NCBI GenBank assembly: GCA_947561585.1
Contig: CANNZV010000118.1
Span: 186,001-250,000 of the forward strand
Reading direction: 5' to 3'
From: Caprella mutica
Lineage: Eukaryota > Arthropoda > Malacostraca > Amphipoda > Caprellidae
Length of the DNA stretch: 64,000 bases
The translations under genes were made by a program, and so were the position numbers. This document shows positions 44,387 to 57,023 of the stretch, one piece after another; position 1 is the first letter of the stretch; each line of letters opens with the position of its first letter. Under the pieces are notes generated by a model. It saw only the letters and a program-made list of their open reading frames with translations. It was not told the origin of the DNA and did no database searches.

Positions 44387-46332
44387 ATGTGTGTTAAACG
44401 GCAATAGTAACTCACTCATTCAAAATTTATGACAGGACTGATATAATTGTATTACGAGCTGCAATCCTATTGATTGCCGATATATTTGGTTTAATTTTCA
44501 ATATATTATATTGTTCGAAGAATGGAATTTTACTGTTATTGAGATTCTAAGAAAAAAAGTTTTAATTGTAGAATAAATTAGAAATCGAGTAAAACTGTTC
44601 AGTGCTGGATCTTTCACATGTATGTCTAATAAATAATAAGGACGTGATTTTGTCAGCTTCTCTTTTCAATGCGATATGACTCTCAATCAAAAGAAATAAT
44701 TTCAATTCACGACATAGACGACAAATGGCCGTATATGATCAAATTTGGAAACTCACTAAATGGGAAGCGAATAAATTTCCCTATATTGCGTGAATCCTTT
44801 CACAGTTAAAATTATTGTCTTTTAATTCTTCAAGGTGGTAATTTATATGATAAAGACATAATAGGTGAAATATATTTATATATATATAATTGAATTCTCC
44901 ATCACGTTACTCTACAATTGATATTTAAATAGAGACTTTTGAAATATGTCTTTAATATAAAGACATTACATTCCTAAATATTTTCAAATATTTGAAATAG
45001 TTTTATATTTTTATCCAAAGGATGAAATTTATTAATATATAAAGGTATCACATCAGTAAGATATTCATTCCAGTTCCAGTTGGACTGTTTTTGGCAGTCA
45101 TTCAAACTATTCGAACAAGAAGCTCAATAAAGGCTTTCAATTCTCACAAAAGCTGAACCAACTTTTTAAGTTCCAATTCGGCTTTGAAGATTGGATATCA
45201 GATTCGATATATCACTATAATCCAAACAGCTACTATTAGAACAATGTATTTTCCATTCGATGATGCTAAAGCCGAATTATTTGAGTTGGTGATAGTTTGA
45301 GAAAATTGGGTTGTTCTGACTCAATATGCAAGTCACGCTCTCATTGCCAATAAAGAAGAGGCAACGGATAGGAGCAATCAGCGGTACAGGTACTAATATT
45401 ACTGTAGGGAGAATTGTTAGCTTTCAGTCTGGGTCAGGAGGTTATTAAAGGTGAATATTTGTTCTGGTTTTTATTGAAGGGTGAAAATTGAATATTACAG
45501 CAAATTACTCTTCGTTAAACTAACTAATAATAAATAATTCTGATTAAATGTGGTTACAAATTAGAGAGAGTTTTATGTATTCCTGCTGTGCACATTTAAA
45601 TGTACAATGAATTTGAATGTTCATACATGCACATTTCAATCACTTTAAAACAACATATAGTTTCTAAATGTCCTTAATTTCTAATACAATTTATTACATT
45701 TATCGCTGCATTGAAACTTAAAATTCAATATTGTTCTAATGCAAATACTTCAGTGCAGAGCAGGAAAGCATGAGTTATTTACAAATTTTCATACAGGAAA
45801 GTGAACTCATTTGTATGATTGATACATCGATTGCTATTTGCGATGCAAATTGAAAAGTGCTTCAATAGTCAATACTTTGCTGAGTATCATTATCAGAAAA
45901 GTGGAAAATCCCCTTCGTACGCTCGAAAAAAGTAAGGCTTAGATTGAAGCATTTTTGAATATTCATAATTTGTTATTTCACCCTCCAATAATATCTACTT
46001 CCATTGAATCTTCATTGATTGCATGGATTCTTGCATTATTTAGTGGATATTAATTCTCAAAGCGGTATTTATAATAATAATTTGTATAACGAAAATTCTA
46101 ACATTCCTTTGATTATGCAATAAAGATAATCTGAAATGTGTTTTATGATGTAATATAAGCAATCTTGAAAATCATGTTAATAATATTTCGCAAATTTCAT
46201 TTTCTTGGCTGTTTTCTTCATACTATATATTAAAGATATCTATAATACCTTACAAATATAAGACAAAACGAGGCACTTGTCTGGCCGAAAGTCGAAGTTG
46301 TCTAAGGAAAACCTGCAAACCTGCATATTCTA
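44387..46332. other. AT-rich spacer
   Basis: No gene, repeat arm or RNA is supported over about 1.9 kb. This is one of the longest quiet stretches of the window. Confidence 0.5.
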
Positions 46333-46430
46333 AATTTAATTGATAAGTTAATCGCCATTGAATTGATAAGTTAATCGCCATTGAATTGATAAGTTAATCG
46401 CCATTGAATTGATAAATTAATCGCTCCTAT
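46333..46430. repeat. 23-bp tandem repeat, four units
   Basis: AATTGATAAGTTAATCGCCA plus TTG is repeated three times perfectly and once with changes (AATTGATAAATTAATCGCTC). Confidence 0.9.
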
Positions 46431-49400
46431 TATAACTGCATAGCTATAATTAGTAAAATCTATATAAATGAAAATTGTTCATCTGGAGCAGTACAAATCT
46501 TGGTTCATGGAAAAAACCTGAAAGGTTTTTCCATTATTTTTTTTCATCCCAGTTATTTTCAATAACAAATTAAACATAAGAAAGGGGATACAATAATAAT
46601 TTCTATCTATATAGTATTAGTGATCGAAATAAGTATCACATCATATAAAGACATATATTTGGAAAAGAGCACTTAAGAGTAAATATAATTATTCCACCTC
46701 ATTACATCAAAGTGATATTGTAAACTAACTCGGTTATTTTTGTAGCTGGATAATAAACAATGAAAAAATACAATCTGAGTGAAAAAACTTCGGCGGAAAT
46801 CAATTTGAAAAACTTGGAAACGATTTTGGCAAATGATGGGGAAAATGTTGATGGTTTCAATAATAAAATTTGTGTTGTATCTGTTACTACTGTAATTCTT
46901 TAAAAACAACTTTTTTATTTGTGTGAAAACAAGAAACTGAGCTCCACTAATGACGCGTTGAGTTTGAGGTGAAAAAAAACTAATTATTTTTCGTTGTTGT
47001 CAGCCACTGCAATCTCACACAGTGGAACTGATTTATCATCTTGAATTTTTAACATTTGCCAGTATTTTTTTAATGATATTATCATTATATTATTTAAAGT
47101 AAATTTATTCTCACATTCATATGAGAATGAAGTGAAATGAATTCAATCTCTCTGCATTTTCATTTTAAGGGAGTTCTAGGACAAAAAACAATGGGACAAA
47201 AACCCAGAAAGATAGATATTCCATTTACTATGGGCAAATTATGGGAGACAAAAGAAAGTGTAATATAGATATTTGTTTATAACATGAAACTGACTAGAAT
47301 GATATCATATATTCTGTTGACTAGAAATAAATTAAATAAAAAAAATGACCCATTGTATACTAGCAATGATGAGAGGTGGGACAGTTTATCGAACTTTTGT
47401 ATTGTTGAGGTTATGGTTGAATTTCAAGTTCAAATTATATCTTTCTGTTGTACCACACTTATCTGGTTCATATGATATCAGTTGAATGTCCTTTAGCTTC
47501 ATCGATGCCATAAGAGGAACATTTGGAAAATGATACACATTGCACTTGAATCTTCGCTTAACATCAATATTTTGCTTTTATCTTTTCTTTTGGCATATTA
47601 AATTACACCAACGGAACTAGTTTTTTGAACTATCTTCATTCTCTACAAGAACATCAACCTTCATTTTCAACGTTTTCCGTAGAGATTAAATTTCATCAAA
47701 TGAGCGTATATTCGTCCACTTTTCAGACGATGGAACAGTTTGATTTAGCGTTCTGTACCAGACCATGAACAATAGTTTACAGGCCATCTACGGATACTTA
47801 ATGACGTGATTTTGAAGGCATTATATTTTGCATCGGCTGAAAACTCTTCTTTCTCTGGTGTATCCAATCATATTGAGTCTTTTTCTTTTATTAAGTGAAA
47901 TTTGTTCTCTATGATGTGCTTTGTGATGTCATAAGATGGCTAAAGCCCTTCATCATGGTCGAAGGTTTCACATCAGATGGAAGTTCTGTATCTACAAGAA
48001 GCCCTGAAGCTACTTGCAGTTCACGTTAATTTTATCAAAAATAGATTTTTATCTATTCAATTGGAATAACTATACAGTATTGTTGACAATAGGACAGTGT
48101 CATATTGTTAACCAAATATGCTGTCCCAATGATCACAAAACGCTATTTTGAAAACATACGGGTATAGTGGCTCAATTACAAAAGAATAAAGGCCATCCTT
48201 TCACATCATCATATTTAACATTTTATTTAATATTATTGAAGAATGCCGTAAGCATTATTATATTATGTTAATAACAAACTCATAACAATGTAAACAAAGT
48301 ACTAAAAATTAAGTTTTCCCACCTCTAAAACACGTTTTCGTCTTCACTTAGAGCTGACTGCACCCTAAACGCTTAATGCAATGCGAGTGAATGTACTGAA
48401 GTGAACCTAATTTACAACTAAGAGGTTGTTAAAAATGTACATAGCCGTGAAGAAACTCTTTCGCCTGGTCTAAATAATTTTGAATTCAAATGATGATTCA
48501 ATTAGGGATTTCCATAATCATATTTTTTTTTTCATTTTTCACACTCTGTTAGAGTAAAATCATTATTAATGTTCAATTCATTAAAAAAATCATGAGAGAT
48601 GTTCTATTACGCTAAACTGTGGAGTAGAAATGCCTCTCCCTACATGATGAATGATATGAATATAGATTTTTCGAAAACAGTCAAGTTACTACAATGACAA
48701 ATTTGTATGTGCATAATATTACAGAAAACATTGAACTTCTATACTTTTGTTATAGCAATTCTGTTCTAAAATGAAACAAATGTTCAAAGTGCACATCTAC
48801 CCTCAACAGTACAAACACATTGATTTCAAGAGATACATTCATTTTGTTTTGAGTCGAAGCGTTTGGAGTAAAAAAGTGGCTCTTTAACCAGTGCGCCAGT
48901 GAATTAATGGTGTGATTGTAGAGCCTCATTCCACATCCCTCTATTTTAGTACCTCCAAAACCCCCTCCCATTTCCTCTTTCACTAATCCCTCTCTCTCTT
49001 TGCTTAGTGTTTTCCTCATTTGCATTCTGGGCCTCTTTTTCACATTAAATTGATTTAAATTACGGAAATTAGAATAACCAGCAAGAAAAAAAAAAGATTA
49101 GAGTTTTGTGGCTCGATAGAAATAGAGCTAGGGGAATTAATTTGTTTATGTAACAAAGAGATTATGTACAATCTTAAAATTTAAATGAATGCAATATTGA
49201 ATGCAATATACACTGCAATTAAGACAAAATAACGGATTTGATGCAGCTTAGCCAAATTATGCACTATATGTTTAATGTATTGTATATATAGCTATTCAGT
49301 ATTTATTCAAAGAATATGGAATTCCTTTTAAAAAATTCTTCATTGCATTTACCCAGTATGATATAAGCTTGGTACATACCTTAACACTTTAACGAACACC

Positions 49401-49559
49401 GTCCTCTGGGGAGGACATTAGAAAAAAAAATCTTTGTCTCTCTAGTTTGTTCATAAATTGAATAAGGTATTTCTTTTTTGTTATGCCTATGGAAATTTAT
49501 TTGATTTATAATCATATATCTCACTATTATTAAACACCTTCAATTCATTATATAATTAT
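46431..49559. other. AT-rich spacer with a pyrimidine-rich patch
   Basis: No gene is supported. Frames at 46673-46909, 47284-47475 and 48750-49043 are short and motif-free, and the last simply reflects a C+T-rich patch at 48935-49025. GGGAGTTCTAGGACAAAAAAC at about 47170 is faintly like a foldback left end (GGTTCTAGGACAA), but no partner was found. Confidence 0.45.
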
Positions 49560-49655
49560 CGTGTCCGAAATTTCGCCGCAAGAAAATTTGCCGTGAGGAA
49601 TTTTTTTGCTGTTAGAATTCCACTGAAATAATCTATTTCAACTCTCACTCACAGC
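49560..49655 (+). repeat. Solitary FB-C arm
   Basis: GTGTCCGAAATTTCGCCGCA with AGAAAATTTGCCGTGAGG matches the left arm of FB-C (37786-37860), including the inner TATTTCAACTCTC. No right arm is visible before FB-A3 begins at 49963. Confidence 0.55.
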
Positions 49656-50909
49656 ATCGCACAGCTGTGCCAAGCTTTATCACAAAGTTGCATCCAAACA
49701 TTAGGAATTTATAGGAACATTTGAAAAATGAGAAGGTGCTACGTAAAAAATAGTTGTGTGACTGTAAAATTAGCTATGAACAACATAGGATGAAAGAAAA
49801 TTGCGATATTTTCGATCAAATTCTTCGCTACAACAAAACTAAAACTTATCTTATTTGCGAAAAATAGCTATTAAATTACATACTTTTAAAATAATAACCA
49901 CTAACCAGAAGAAACTCCCCACACCCGAGAATCCACCCTCACACATCTACACTCATAGGCTCGGTGACCAGTATATTCCACCCCGGTATATTCCACCCCG
50001 GTATATTGCACCCTAGGTATATTCCACCCCGGTAAATTCCACCTCACTTAACGGTTTAGGTTTGTTATTTATATATATTAATCAATTAATAATCTTATAT
50101 ATAATACTATGTAACTTGCATTTTCATTGTAGCAAAGTAAGCCTTTTGTTTATCAATCATAAACTTTTAAGTATTTATTTTTTCACTACACATGTGATAG
50201 AACAACAGAGGGAAAGGTTGTGTGAACGCTCTTTATCAGTTGAGGTATTTAGTTTTTCAATCACGAGTTGATTATCTTCACTATCACTAACACAACAGCG
50301 ATATTAAATGTAAGATGGTGTCATAAAGTACTTCGTTAACTTGTTTATATTTTTATTTTGAATTTGGTATTTTGACTTCGAGTATAAGTGATGTAAAATA
50401 TTTTTTGACCGAAGACTATTTTTTACATTGAGAGTATTTTACATGTTTATTATTATTTAAACAGGAAGTGGAAATTATTGCACACAGGGTTTTAAGAATG
50501 GGGATATTATTGCCTTATTTTACATAGAGAGATTTTGACCACGGAAGATTAGTCCTAGAATACAAAACAGCCATTTATAAGCAAAACACCTCTTCCAACT
50601 ATTGTTGTAAGAGGCGAGTATATACTGAAGTTTCATGTCAAGAAGGAATTAACATTAACTTGCTCAACATGTAAACTTTTAAATAAAACTACCATATAAT
50701 TTTCATTTGTATTTTGGTCTATTGGGATAAAATTTAAATTGATTTCAGCTACCTCTAAATATTGTCCAAATCTCCCAGGATATCGTCTAACTTATTTCTC
50801 ATAACTACTCAGTATTCAACTAATTGCAATCTAAAAATATAATCTTTGACTTTTTATTTCCGACCAAATGAGCATTTTCATTGGGTGGAATTTACAGGGG
50901 TGGAATATA

Positions 50910-52201
50910 CAGGGTGATCAGACCAGGTGTAGACAAATTTTAATGTTTAATTTTAAAACCTTTAAAACGTGAAAATAATCCATTTATCCATCTATTATAT
51001 GCACTAACTGTTATATTTTACTTTCAGAGGTATTTCTTAATATTAATTTAATTATGAGCTCTGTAGCGTCGACAATTCAGGAACTGTTTGAATCAGGATA
51101 GTCCCCGGGTTATACATGCAAGCTTTTGAAGGGTCTTGCGAGTAGATCTGGAATTTACAAGGCTCTGAAGCGTTTCAGAGAGACAGGTTCGACCCTCCCA
51201 AAGGTTAGGAGCACTCAGATCGCAAGGTTAGGACCTCTAAGTTCATCAAAAACACCCGGGATAAAATCAGGAGGAATCCTGAAAGAAGCGTCAGGAAATT
51301 GGCATCAGCGTCTGGTGTGAGCTATGGAACGATGCAAAAAGTGCTCACAAGTGATATGAACTTTTCCCCATTCAAAAAGACAAAAGCTCAGCTACTCTCA
51401 GAGGCCAAAAAACCCAAATGGCTGCAAAGAGCAAAGCTTCTTCTTGAAAAGCTGAGAGACGGCACGCATCCTCCGGTCTTGTGGACTGATGAGAAGTTAT
51501 TCACGGTCCAAGCCGTCCACAATCATCAGAACGACCGGATTTATGCAGTGAATAAGCGCGATATTCCTCTGAACGACAGGCTGATGTTTAGGAGACAAAA
51601 ACCAGCTTCTGTCATGGTCTGGGCCAGGGTAACCTCATCTGGAAAGAAGAGTCCTCCTTTTTTCATTGAGGAGGGTGTAACGGTGAACCAGCACGTTTAT
51701 TTGAAGTTGTTGGAAGATCAGTTGGTGCCTTGGGTGAGCACAACGTTCGGTTAAACAGGTGTTACCCTCAAGCAGGACGGAGACACGTCCCACACGGCTA
51801 ATCCCGGTCAAGAATGGTGCAAGAATAATATGGCTTGGTTCTGGTCGAAGGAGTTATGGCCTCCTTCCTCTCCTGATCTGAACCCTATGAAATATTTCAT
51901 CTGGAGTATTTTGGAGAGTAAAGTCTGCTCTTCTAATCACTCAAATGTGAACGCTCTGAAGCTAAAATTGACGACTTGTTGGAACGAAATTCCAGAAGAA
52001 ACCATCCGTGCCGCGTGTAGTCAAGTTCCTGACAGGTTGAGGCGTTTGGTGAAGGCTAAGGGAGGATATATTGTAAACTAACTATGCAATTTATTTCTTA
52101 GATGTATAATGATTTTTTCTGTTAAGTTAGTTTTATTTTTTCTGTTATTTGTAAGGGGATATTTCAATAAATGTTTGTCTACACCTGGTCTGATCACCCT
52201 G
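50910..52201 (+). mobile_element. DD37D-type (maT-like) mariner, 1292 bp
   Basis: Perfect terminal inverted repeats of 28 bp begin CAGGGTGATCAGACCAGGTG. TA is duplicated at 50908-50909 and 52202-52203. It is inserted in a GGTGGAATATACC sub-repeat of FB-A3's right terminus. It contains one broken transposase gene on the plus strand. Perfect ends suggest fairly recent insertion, possibly mobilised in trans, since its own transposase carries several lesions. Confidence 0.93.
51054..52081 (+). pseudogene. maT-like mariner transposase, inactivated
   Basis: Start ATG at 51054 (MSSVASTIQELFESG), then TAG at 51099-51101. The first frame (to about 51215) has a helix-turn-helix region, LKGLASRSGIYKALKRFRET. 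A frameshift near 51215-51230 moves to the frame used onward: ERSVRKLASASGVSYGTMQK, then the catalytic core. The first Asp lies in VLWTDEKLFTVQ and the second in TLKQDGDTSHTA. The third site, in SPDLNPMKYFIW, has Lys (AAA, 51890-51892) where Asp is expected 37 residues on (DD37D). TAA at 51752-51754 interrupts the core just before the second Asp. The C-terminus ends normally (VKAKGGYIVN). About 340 codons if undamaged, normal for the family. Two stops, one frameshift and the lost third Asp make it a pseudogene. Confidence 0.85.
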
Positions 52202-52281
52202 TACCTAGGGTAGAATATACCGAGGTGGAATATACCGGGGTGGAATTTACCGGGGTGGAATATACCTAGAACCATAGGCTC

Positions 52282-52620
52282 ACATACATTATTAATTCAC
52301 CTCCGAGTATAGCCGAGACACGCGCATTGCCTAATGCCTATATCATATTTTCATTTCCTACATTGCTCAATGCCTATATCCTATTTCTGACTTTCATTCC
52401 TATTTTCATTTCTTATTTACACATTTTTTGTTCATTCCTTCATTCATTCCATTTACAGTCATTATATTTCTTCTTCTACTTCCGTATACTTCCCCCGTTC
52501 GTAGACATTTTCTATTTTCTTCATATTCTATTTTGTTGTTCTACTTTCGTAGTCATTCTCCATTCCGTAGTTATTCTATTTACCTAAATAAGGCATAGTT
52601 ATTTTACAGTAAATAACAGT
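52282..52620. other. Pyrimidine-rich tract
   Basis: C+T-rich plus strand with many TTCATTCC words. The 86-codon frame at 52327 is low-complexity and hydrophobic and is not supported as a gene. Confidence 0.45.
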
Positions 52621-52624
52621 ACAG

Positions 52625-53155
52625 TATACATTTGTCACACTCCAATCGGACCGCTAACCTATCCTTAGGTGGAATTGATCTTTGTATTATTCCCTCACTT
52701 CGTTATCATTCTACTTCATGTTGTCACTCATTCTTCATATTACAATTTTATTGGACCGCTTACCTATCCATTGGTTTAAAATGTAGTTAGTAGCTTTATA
52801 TATGTGTCATTTTCTCACAGTTCACGTTTGCCATGGCATACGTGTTTGTTAATATAAACTATAAAAATAGTTAAAAATAGACACTAACTTATAAAATAGT
52901 TTGCGAAGACATCTCTCCGTAATAGTCTAAATACTATCCCGATTAATTTGATTAAGTGAAGATATATGCTGTACTGATTTCTCGTTCTTATTACTGCATA
53001 AAATTATAAACATTGATTCAATTTTTCTACGGACAAAAATCAATAAATAATAAAAATATTTTTTTGCCGTTTATTCCTTAAACTCACCATGATTATACAC
53101 TATACTTATTAGCTCCCGTGTCTAAATAGCCAATCCGATTGAAGGGTGTAACGAA
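52625..53155. mobile_element. Imperfect inverted repeat, possible MITE
   Basis: TTGTCACACTCCAATCGGAC with CGCTAACCTATCC near 52630-52665 is matched by the complement of ATAGCCAATCCGATTGAAGG and GTGTAACGA at 53125-53155. A partial internal repeat ATTGGACCGCTTACCTATCC lies at 52749-52768. The ends are diverged and no target duplication was found. Confidence 0.4.
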
Positions 53156-54284
53156 TCATCACAGTTCCACATCCATTACAGATACATACCATATAAAGAA
53201 AATATTGTTGTTACTTTAATTAAATACACTAAAAATATTGATAACATTCAACTAATTACATATATTTTTTGACAGAGAATCTATTGTGGAGCAGTATAAC
53301 TAATAGATAATCTGAATCTAAATCATGCAATTCCTAACTGAACACGATATGAATGCACATTACAATAATTATATTTAGAAAAAATTCTTTCAATTGCTCC
53401 AAATCAGTAACACTAATCTCTTGATTGAAGATAATAAAAATAAACCCTTTCTAATAATCTTCGATCACGGTATCAAAGCTATAATTCTATATTAGAGTAT
53501 AAGATCAAACAATATCGGTAAATAAGAAGTAAACAATGGGCTATGATAGAATACAGGACAAGAGTTCAAACCGTTCTTTTTCTACTTTAAATTTGACAGA
53601 CACAAGGTCAGAACTGCTGTAGTTCCCATTGCGCGTCTCGTTCTTTGTAGAATCTATTATATTTTGACATTCAAGTTTCCAAGTTTCCGCACTAAGTATT
53701 TAAGGGACAGAGTTCAATTCTTGTGGCGATTTTATTGCAAAACTTAGTCTATCTGTTTCAGTTCATAAGTTGTTGTCTCACGACCACACGGACATCAATT
53801 CTTAGAACTATAACACTTTGTCCTAACTTTGCTGGGAAAAATAGTACTAATAGGAGAATTAATTTTGTATGCAGCTTAAATAATCGATTTAAATTTATTC
53901 AATCCTTGAACGACTAACGGGCCTAAGAGACTATGAGACTAAGAAAAATAAGAATGATGGGAAACTTAAGAACACAAAATAGCATATATAACGACGGAAA
54001 TGAAGAAAATTGTATGCGATTTGGTAGGGGAAATAACTGAATGGAGAATTAAAATCGGAATAGGTGGAGGAAGTGTAGGTGGAGGAATTGCAATCGGGAA
54101 GGTGTTGGTTGGAAAATGTAAGAGGGGGAAGTGAAAGTCAGGGAAGTGTAGGCATGAGAAAAGAATGTAAGATAGAGGAAATTTCAATTATCAAAAAAAT
54201 GTATAGTCCATTGAAACCTAATTAAAAATAATGCAGGTTCAAGTTAGAGGTTAAGATGATCAAAGTAGTCACTCGGCAATCAGA
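53156..54284. other. Spacer with purine-rich patch
   Basis: No gene is supported. A G+A-rich patch at 54000-54185 creates a minus-strand frame of low complexity (53966-54187). The 64-residue plus frame at 53723 has no motif. Confidence 0.45.
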
Positions 54285-54560
54285 GAACATTGCAGCATTG
54301 TGGGATCAAAACTAACCGCTTTGATGGATATTCCATTCCGTCCTGCTCTGAGCGCCTGCTTTCATCTTCTTACACGCGCTGTCTAATTGTGGATGTGGGG
54401 CCCGTAGCCACAACTGAAGTACGGACTTCTCAGATCGGATTGGCCACTACCTCGAAGCTGCTTCTACTTTCAATTTGGATAGTTTGTGCAAATCTATGTA
54501 ATATTGCTAAGAAGGTACTTATAAGTGATAATGTAAATGCAATTACAGTATAAAAGAAAC
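54285..54560 (+). other. GC-richer island, possible exon
   Basis: Base composition rises to near-even over about 230 bp, unlike its surroundings. An 87-codon frame (54290-54553) spans it, reading MQHCGIKTNRFDGYSIPSCS at its start and LLLLSIWIVCANLCNIAKK near the end. GCTAAGAAGGTACTTATAAG (54506-54525) contains a plausible splice donor after AAG. No family is recognised. It could be an exon of an unknown gene or part of an unrecognised repeat. Confidence 0.25.
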
Positions 54561-55914
54561 CATCACAATATGTGTTAAATAAACTAGGACAAGTTTCTTA
54601 AATGGACTTAAACCTATTTGTTGACTTCTCAATTTCGTGGAATTTCCAAGGTTCTGCTAGTTAATTAACCAATCGATCATGAGTATTACTTAATGTAATA
54701 ATTGCTGAGTTTACCAATATCCAAATTATAAGTTATAACCAAGGTATCTAATAAGTGATTTGCATGCAGATTAGGTATTTCTGCAACAATTTCAATGATA
54801 TCTAGGTGCTTACTTACCGGCTGCATCTTTTGAGAAACTAGCAATCGATTCGCGTTTGTAAATTGAGATATATCATTATAATTGTAAATAGAATAAGTAA
54901 ATTTTGTAAATTGCGATTCCTTGAATCCTTCCAATCTGATTGAATAATTGTTTAATATGTCAATCGCATTTCAGCTATTCAATGTTGGCACATATTGAAA
55001 AGATTGTGGCTAGTATGATAATTTCATGGAATAGAGGCAACCGTTTTCAAAGGATATAATTAATGCAAATGAAAAACCACAATGGGGCCCATGTAATTTC
55101 TGGTGTGCGGAAAGTTCACAACATGGTAATTTCACTGCCCTCAATTTTTGCAAAACAATTCAATTCAATATATAAAAGTAATATAACAAAGACATAGGCT
55201 TGCATTGAACGTATTTACATGTCTCATTGTATATATATAAAGCTTTTTTAACCCCAATCAGACTGACAAAATATATGTAGTTATCTAAAAGACTGAGTGG
55301 TGAGTGCGTAAGATTCGCTACACATGTAATATTTAAGAAACCAGTGGCTTGAATTGTATGATTATTTTGTCAGTTCGTAGCTTTTATCATATAAATGCTC
55401 TGTGCTAAATTCTATGTACCCACGATTAATAGGAACAAAGTTATTACATTGAATATATTATCACTATTATGTATGAACTGAGTGTAGTGTGTATGTAACA
55501 CTTGCAGTTGGGTTGCAGTTGGGTTGCCTTATTTCATTTATTTCCTGTTCTAACATATCGCTTGGTTCGTAGCGACATCTGGCAAATATGTGTACGTATG
55601 TGCGTCAGTGTATTGCGAGAGTAGGTAATGTGGGGTTTACAAAATGGCGTCACTGATTTTGGCACCATCTACCGTTACCATTTGTAAGAAATTAATTATA
55701 TATGAAATGATATATTTCCATTATTAGATTTTATTGGACAATACAATTCTACACGAATATTATATTCTTACTAAGCAATAGTTTGACATTGAAATTGTTA
55801 AAACCAAAAATGACTGAACTGCCCTTTTAAATGTACGAAATTACCTGCACATTTTTAAAAATGTCTCTTTGGAGAAAATAATTCTTCTGGAGACAGTTTT
55901 ATATACATTATTTG
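54561..55914. other. AT-rich spacer
   Basis: No gene or repeat arm is supported apart from a 10-base tandem GTTGGGTTGCA near 55507. Confidence 0.45.
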
Positions 55915-56082
55915 TAGCTCAAATGATAACGAGAGAGAGGAAGCCCTATGAGATTACCTAATCTCAACAAATTTGAGATATGTAACCGAGGGCACGAACC
56001 AAATTTGGTTGTACAGAACAGAAGGGAAGTTTCTCGACCTAACGCTGGCTACACTTAGCATAGCGTACGAGATATCTGACTG
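55915..56082 (+). pseudogene. LINE endonuclease domain, 5' piece before insertion
   Basis: Reading (with one frame change near 56025) gives SSNDNERG, LNKFEICNRGHEPNLVVQNR, then FLDLTLATLSIAYEISDW. This is the C-terminal part of the apurinic-like endonuclease of a non-LTR retrotransposon, in which NxRG and the LDLTL strand are conserved. The sequence stops at ATCTGACTG (56074-56082), where FB-D copy 2 is inserted. The LINE continues after the insertion with the same nine bases at 58771. The 5' end of the LINE is truncated. Confidence 0.7.
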
Positions 56083-56519
56083 GGTGACCGGACAACTCGC
56101 CGCCGGACAATTCGCCGTGAGGACAACTCGCCGCCAGGACAATTTGCCGTTAGGACAACTCGCCGTGTGATTTATGTTTTACCGCCGTATGTAAATTTCA
56201 TATATAAAAAATATTATAAATATAAACTGTGTGTTGTCAATTAATTACCAAATTTTCTTTGTCCTTGTTGATGATTTTTTTTTTCCATTTTAAAAGATAT
56301 ATGAATTTTTTTTTCATAAACATATAATCTATACTATAATGAACATAGCGTCTGTTGTAAATTAACAATAAAATTTTCGTCGTTCTATTTGAAAGTGTTA
56401 TGATAAAATATATTTGCTATTGGAAAGAAAACCAGTTCAGGTGACTTTTTACGTTTAATGACTTGTAAAAATCACTTTAATTTAAAACTAGTACATCAGA
56501 GCAAATAAAAAGTTATTTA

Positions 56520-56705
56520 ACTACGGAGTTTTAGATTTTTGCGTTAGGAAATCTAATAAGTTACATTTACTATCTATCACCTCTTCATTTTCCTCTGCTA
56601 TTCGTGAGTGCTTCTATCGCTTTTCTTCTCATTCCTAGGTAAATGATCTCATCCACGAGTTATATAATTTTGCTGCATCCATGGGTATTGTAACTGACTG
56701 GTGTC
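56520..56705 (+). repeat. Dispersed module S, copy 4, left half
   Basis: GTTTTAGATTTTTGCGTTAGG through CACCTCTTCATTTTCCTCT to the GTAACTGACTGG region. The homology then stops and resumes at 58315. Confidence 0.6.
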
Positions 56706-57023
56706 AATACATAATTTTCAAAATTTAGATTCGCCCAGGGTGACCAAATAGATGGATGAAATAAAGGCAAATTATATATCCTAAACTTTTAATTTAAGAA
56801 AAGTTGTTAATTACAAAAGATGACTAATTTTATAAGTTGAAGATTATTAAATTATTGAGTAAAATTGAGGAAGTTGGGGGTTTTGGGTTGAATTTAGGAC
56901 TAATTAATCTTTAAAGACAACAAATTTTAGTAAGTTAAAATAGATGAGATAGGACTGTTTCATACAGAGGATTGTATTCTGGTTGCTTCACAGTGTAGCT
57001 AGTTTCAGGCATACACCTTACAC

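Larger units (their letters stand above)
49963..52273 (+). mobile_element. Foldback element FB-A, copy 3, carrying a mariner
   Basis: The left end GGTGACCAGTATATTCCACC is followed by tandem GGTATATTCCACCCC units to 50045. The right end has the inverted units (50883-50909 and 52202-52273) and closes with CCTAGAACC. ATAGGCTC flanks both sides exactly (49955-49962 and 52274-52281; nine bases if the last C is taken with the duplication). The region 50045-50390 matches copies 1 and 2. Without the 1.29-kb mariner the element would be about 1.0 kb. No transposase of its own is present. Confidence 0.8.

Noticed and set aside
47160..47240. Another foldback end (GTTCTAGGACAAAAAAC)
   Set aside because: It resembles a terminus but no inverted partner or target duplication was found.
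47640..48010. Possible MULE-type transposase relic on the minus strand
   Set aside because: Isolated words (HGLVQN) suggested it, but no ordered motifs could be followed.
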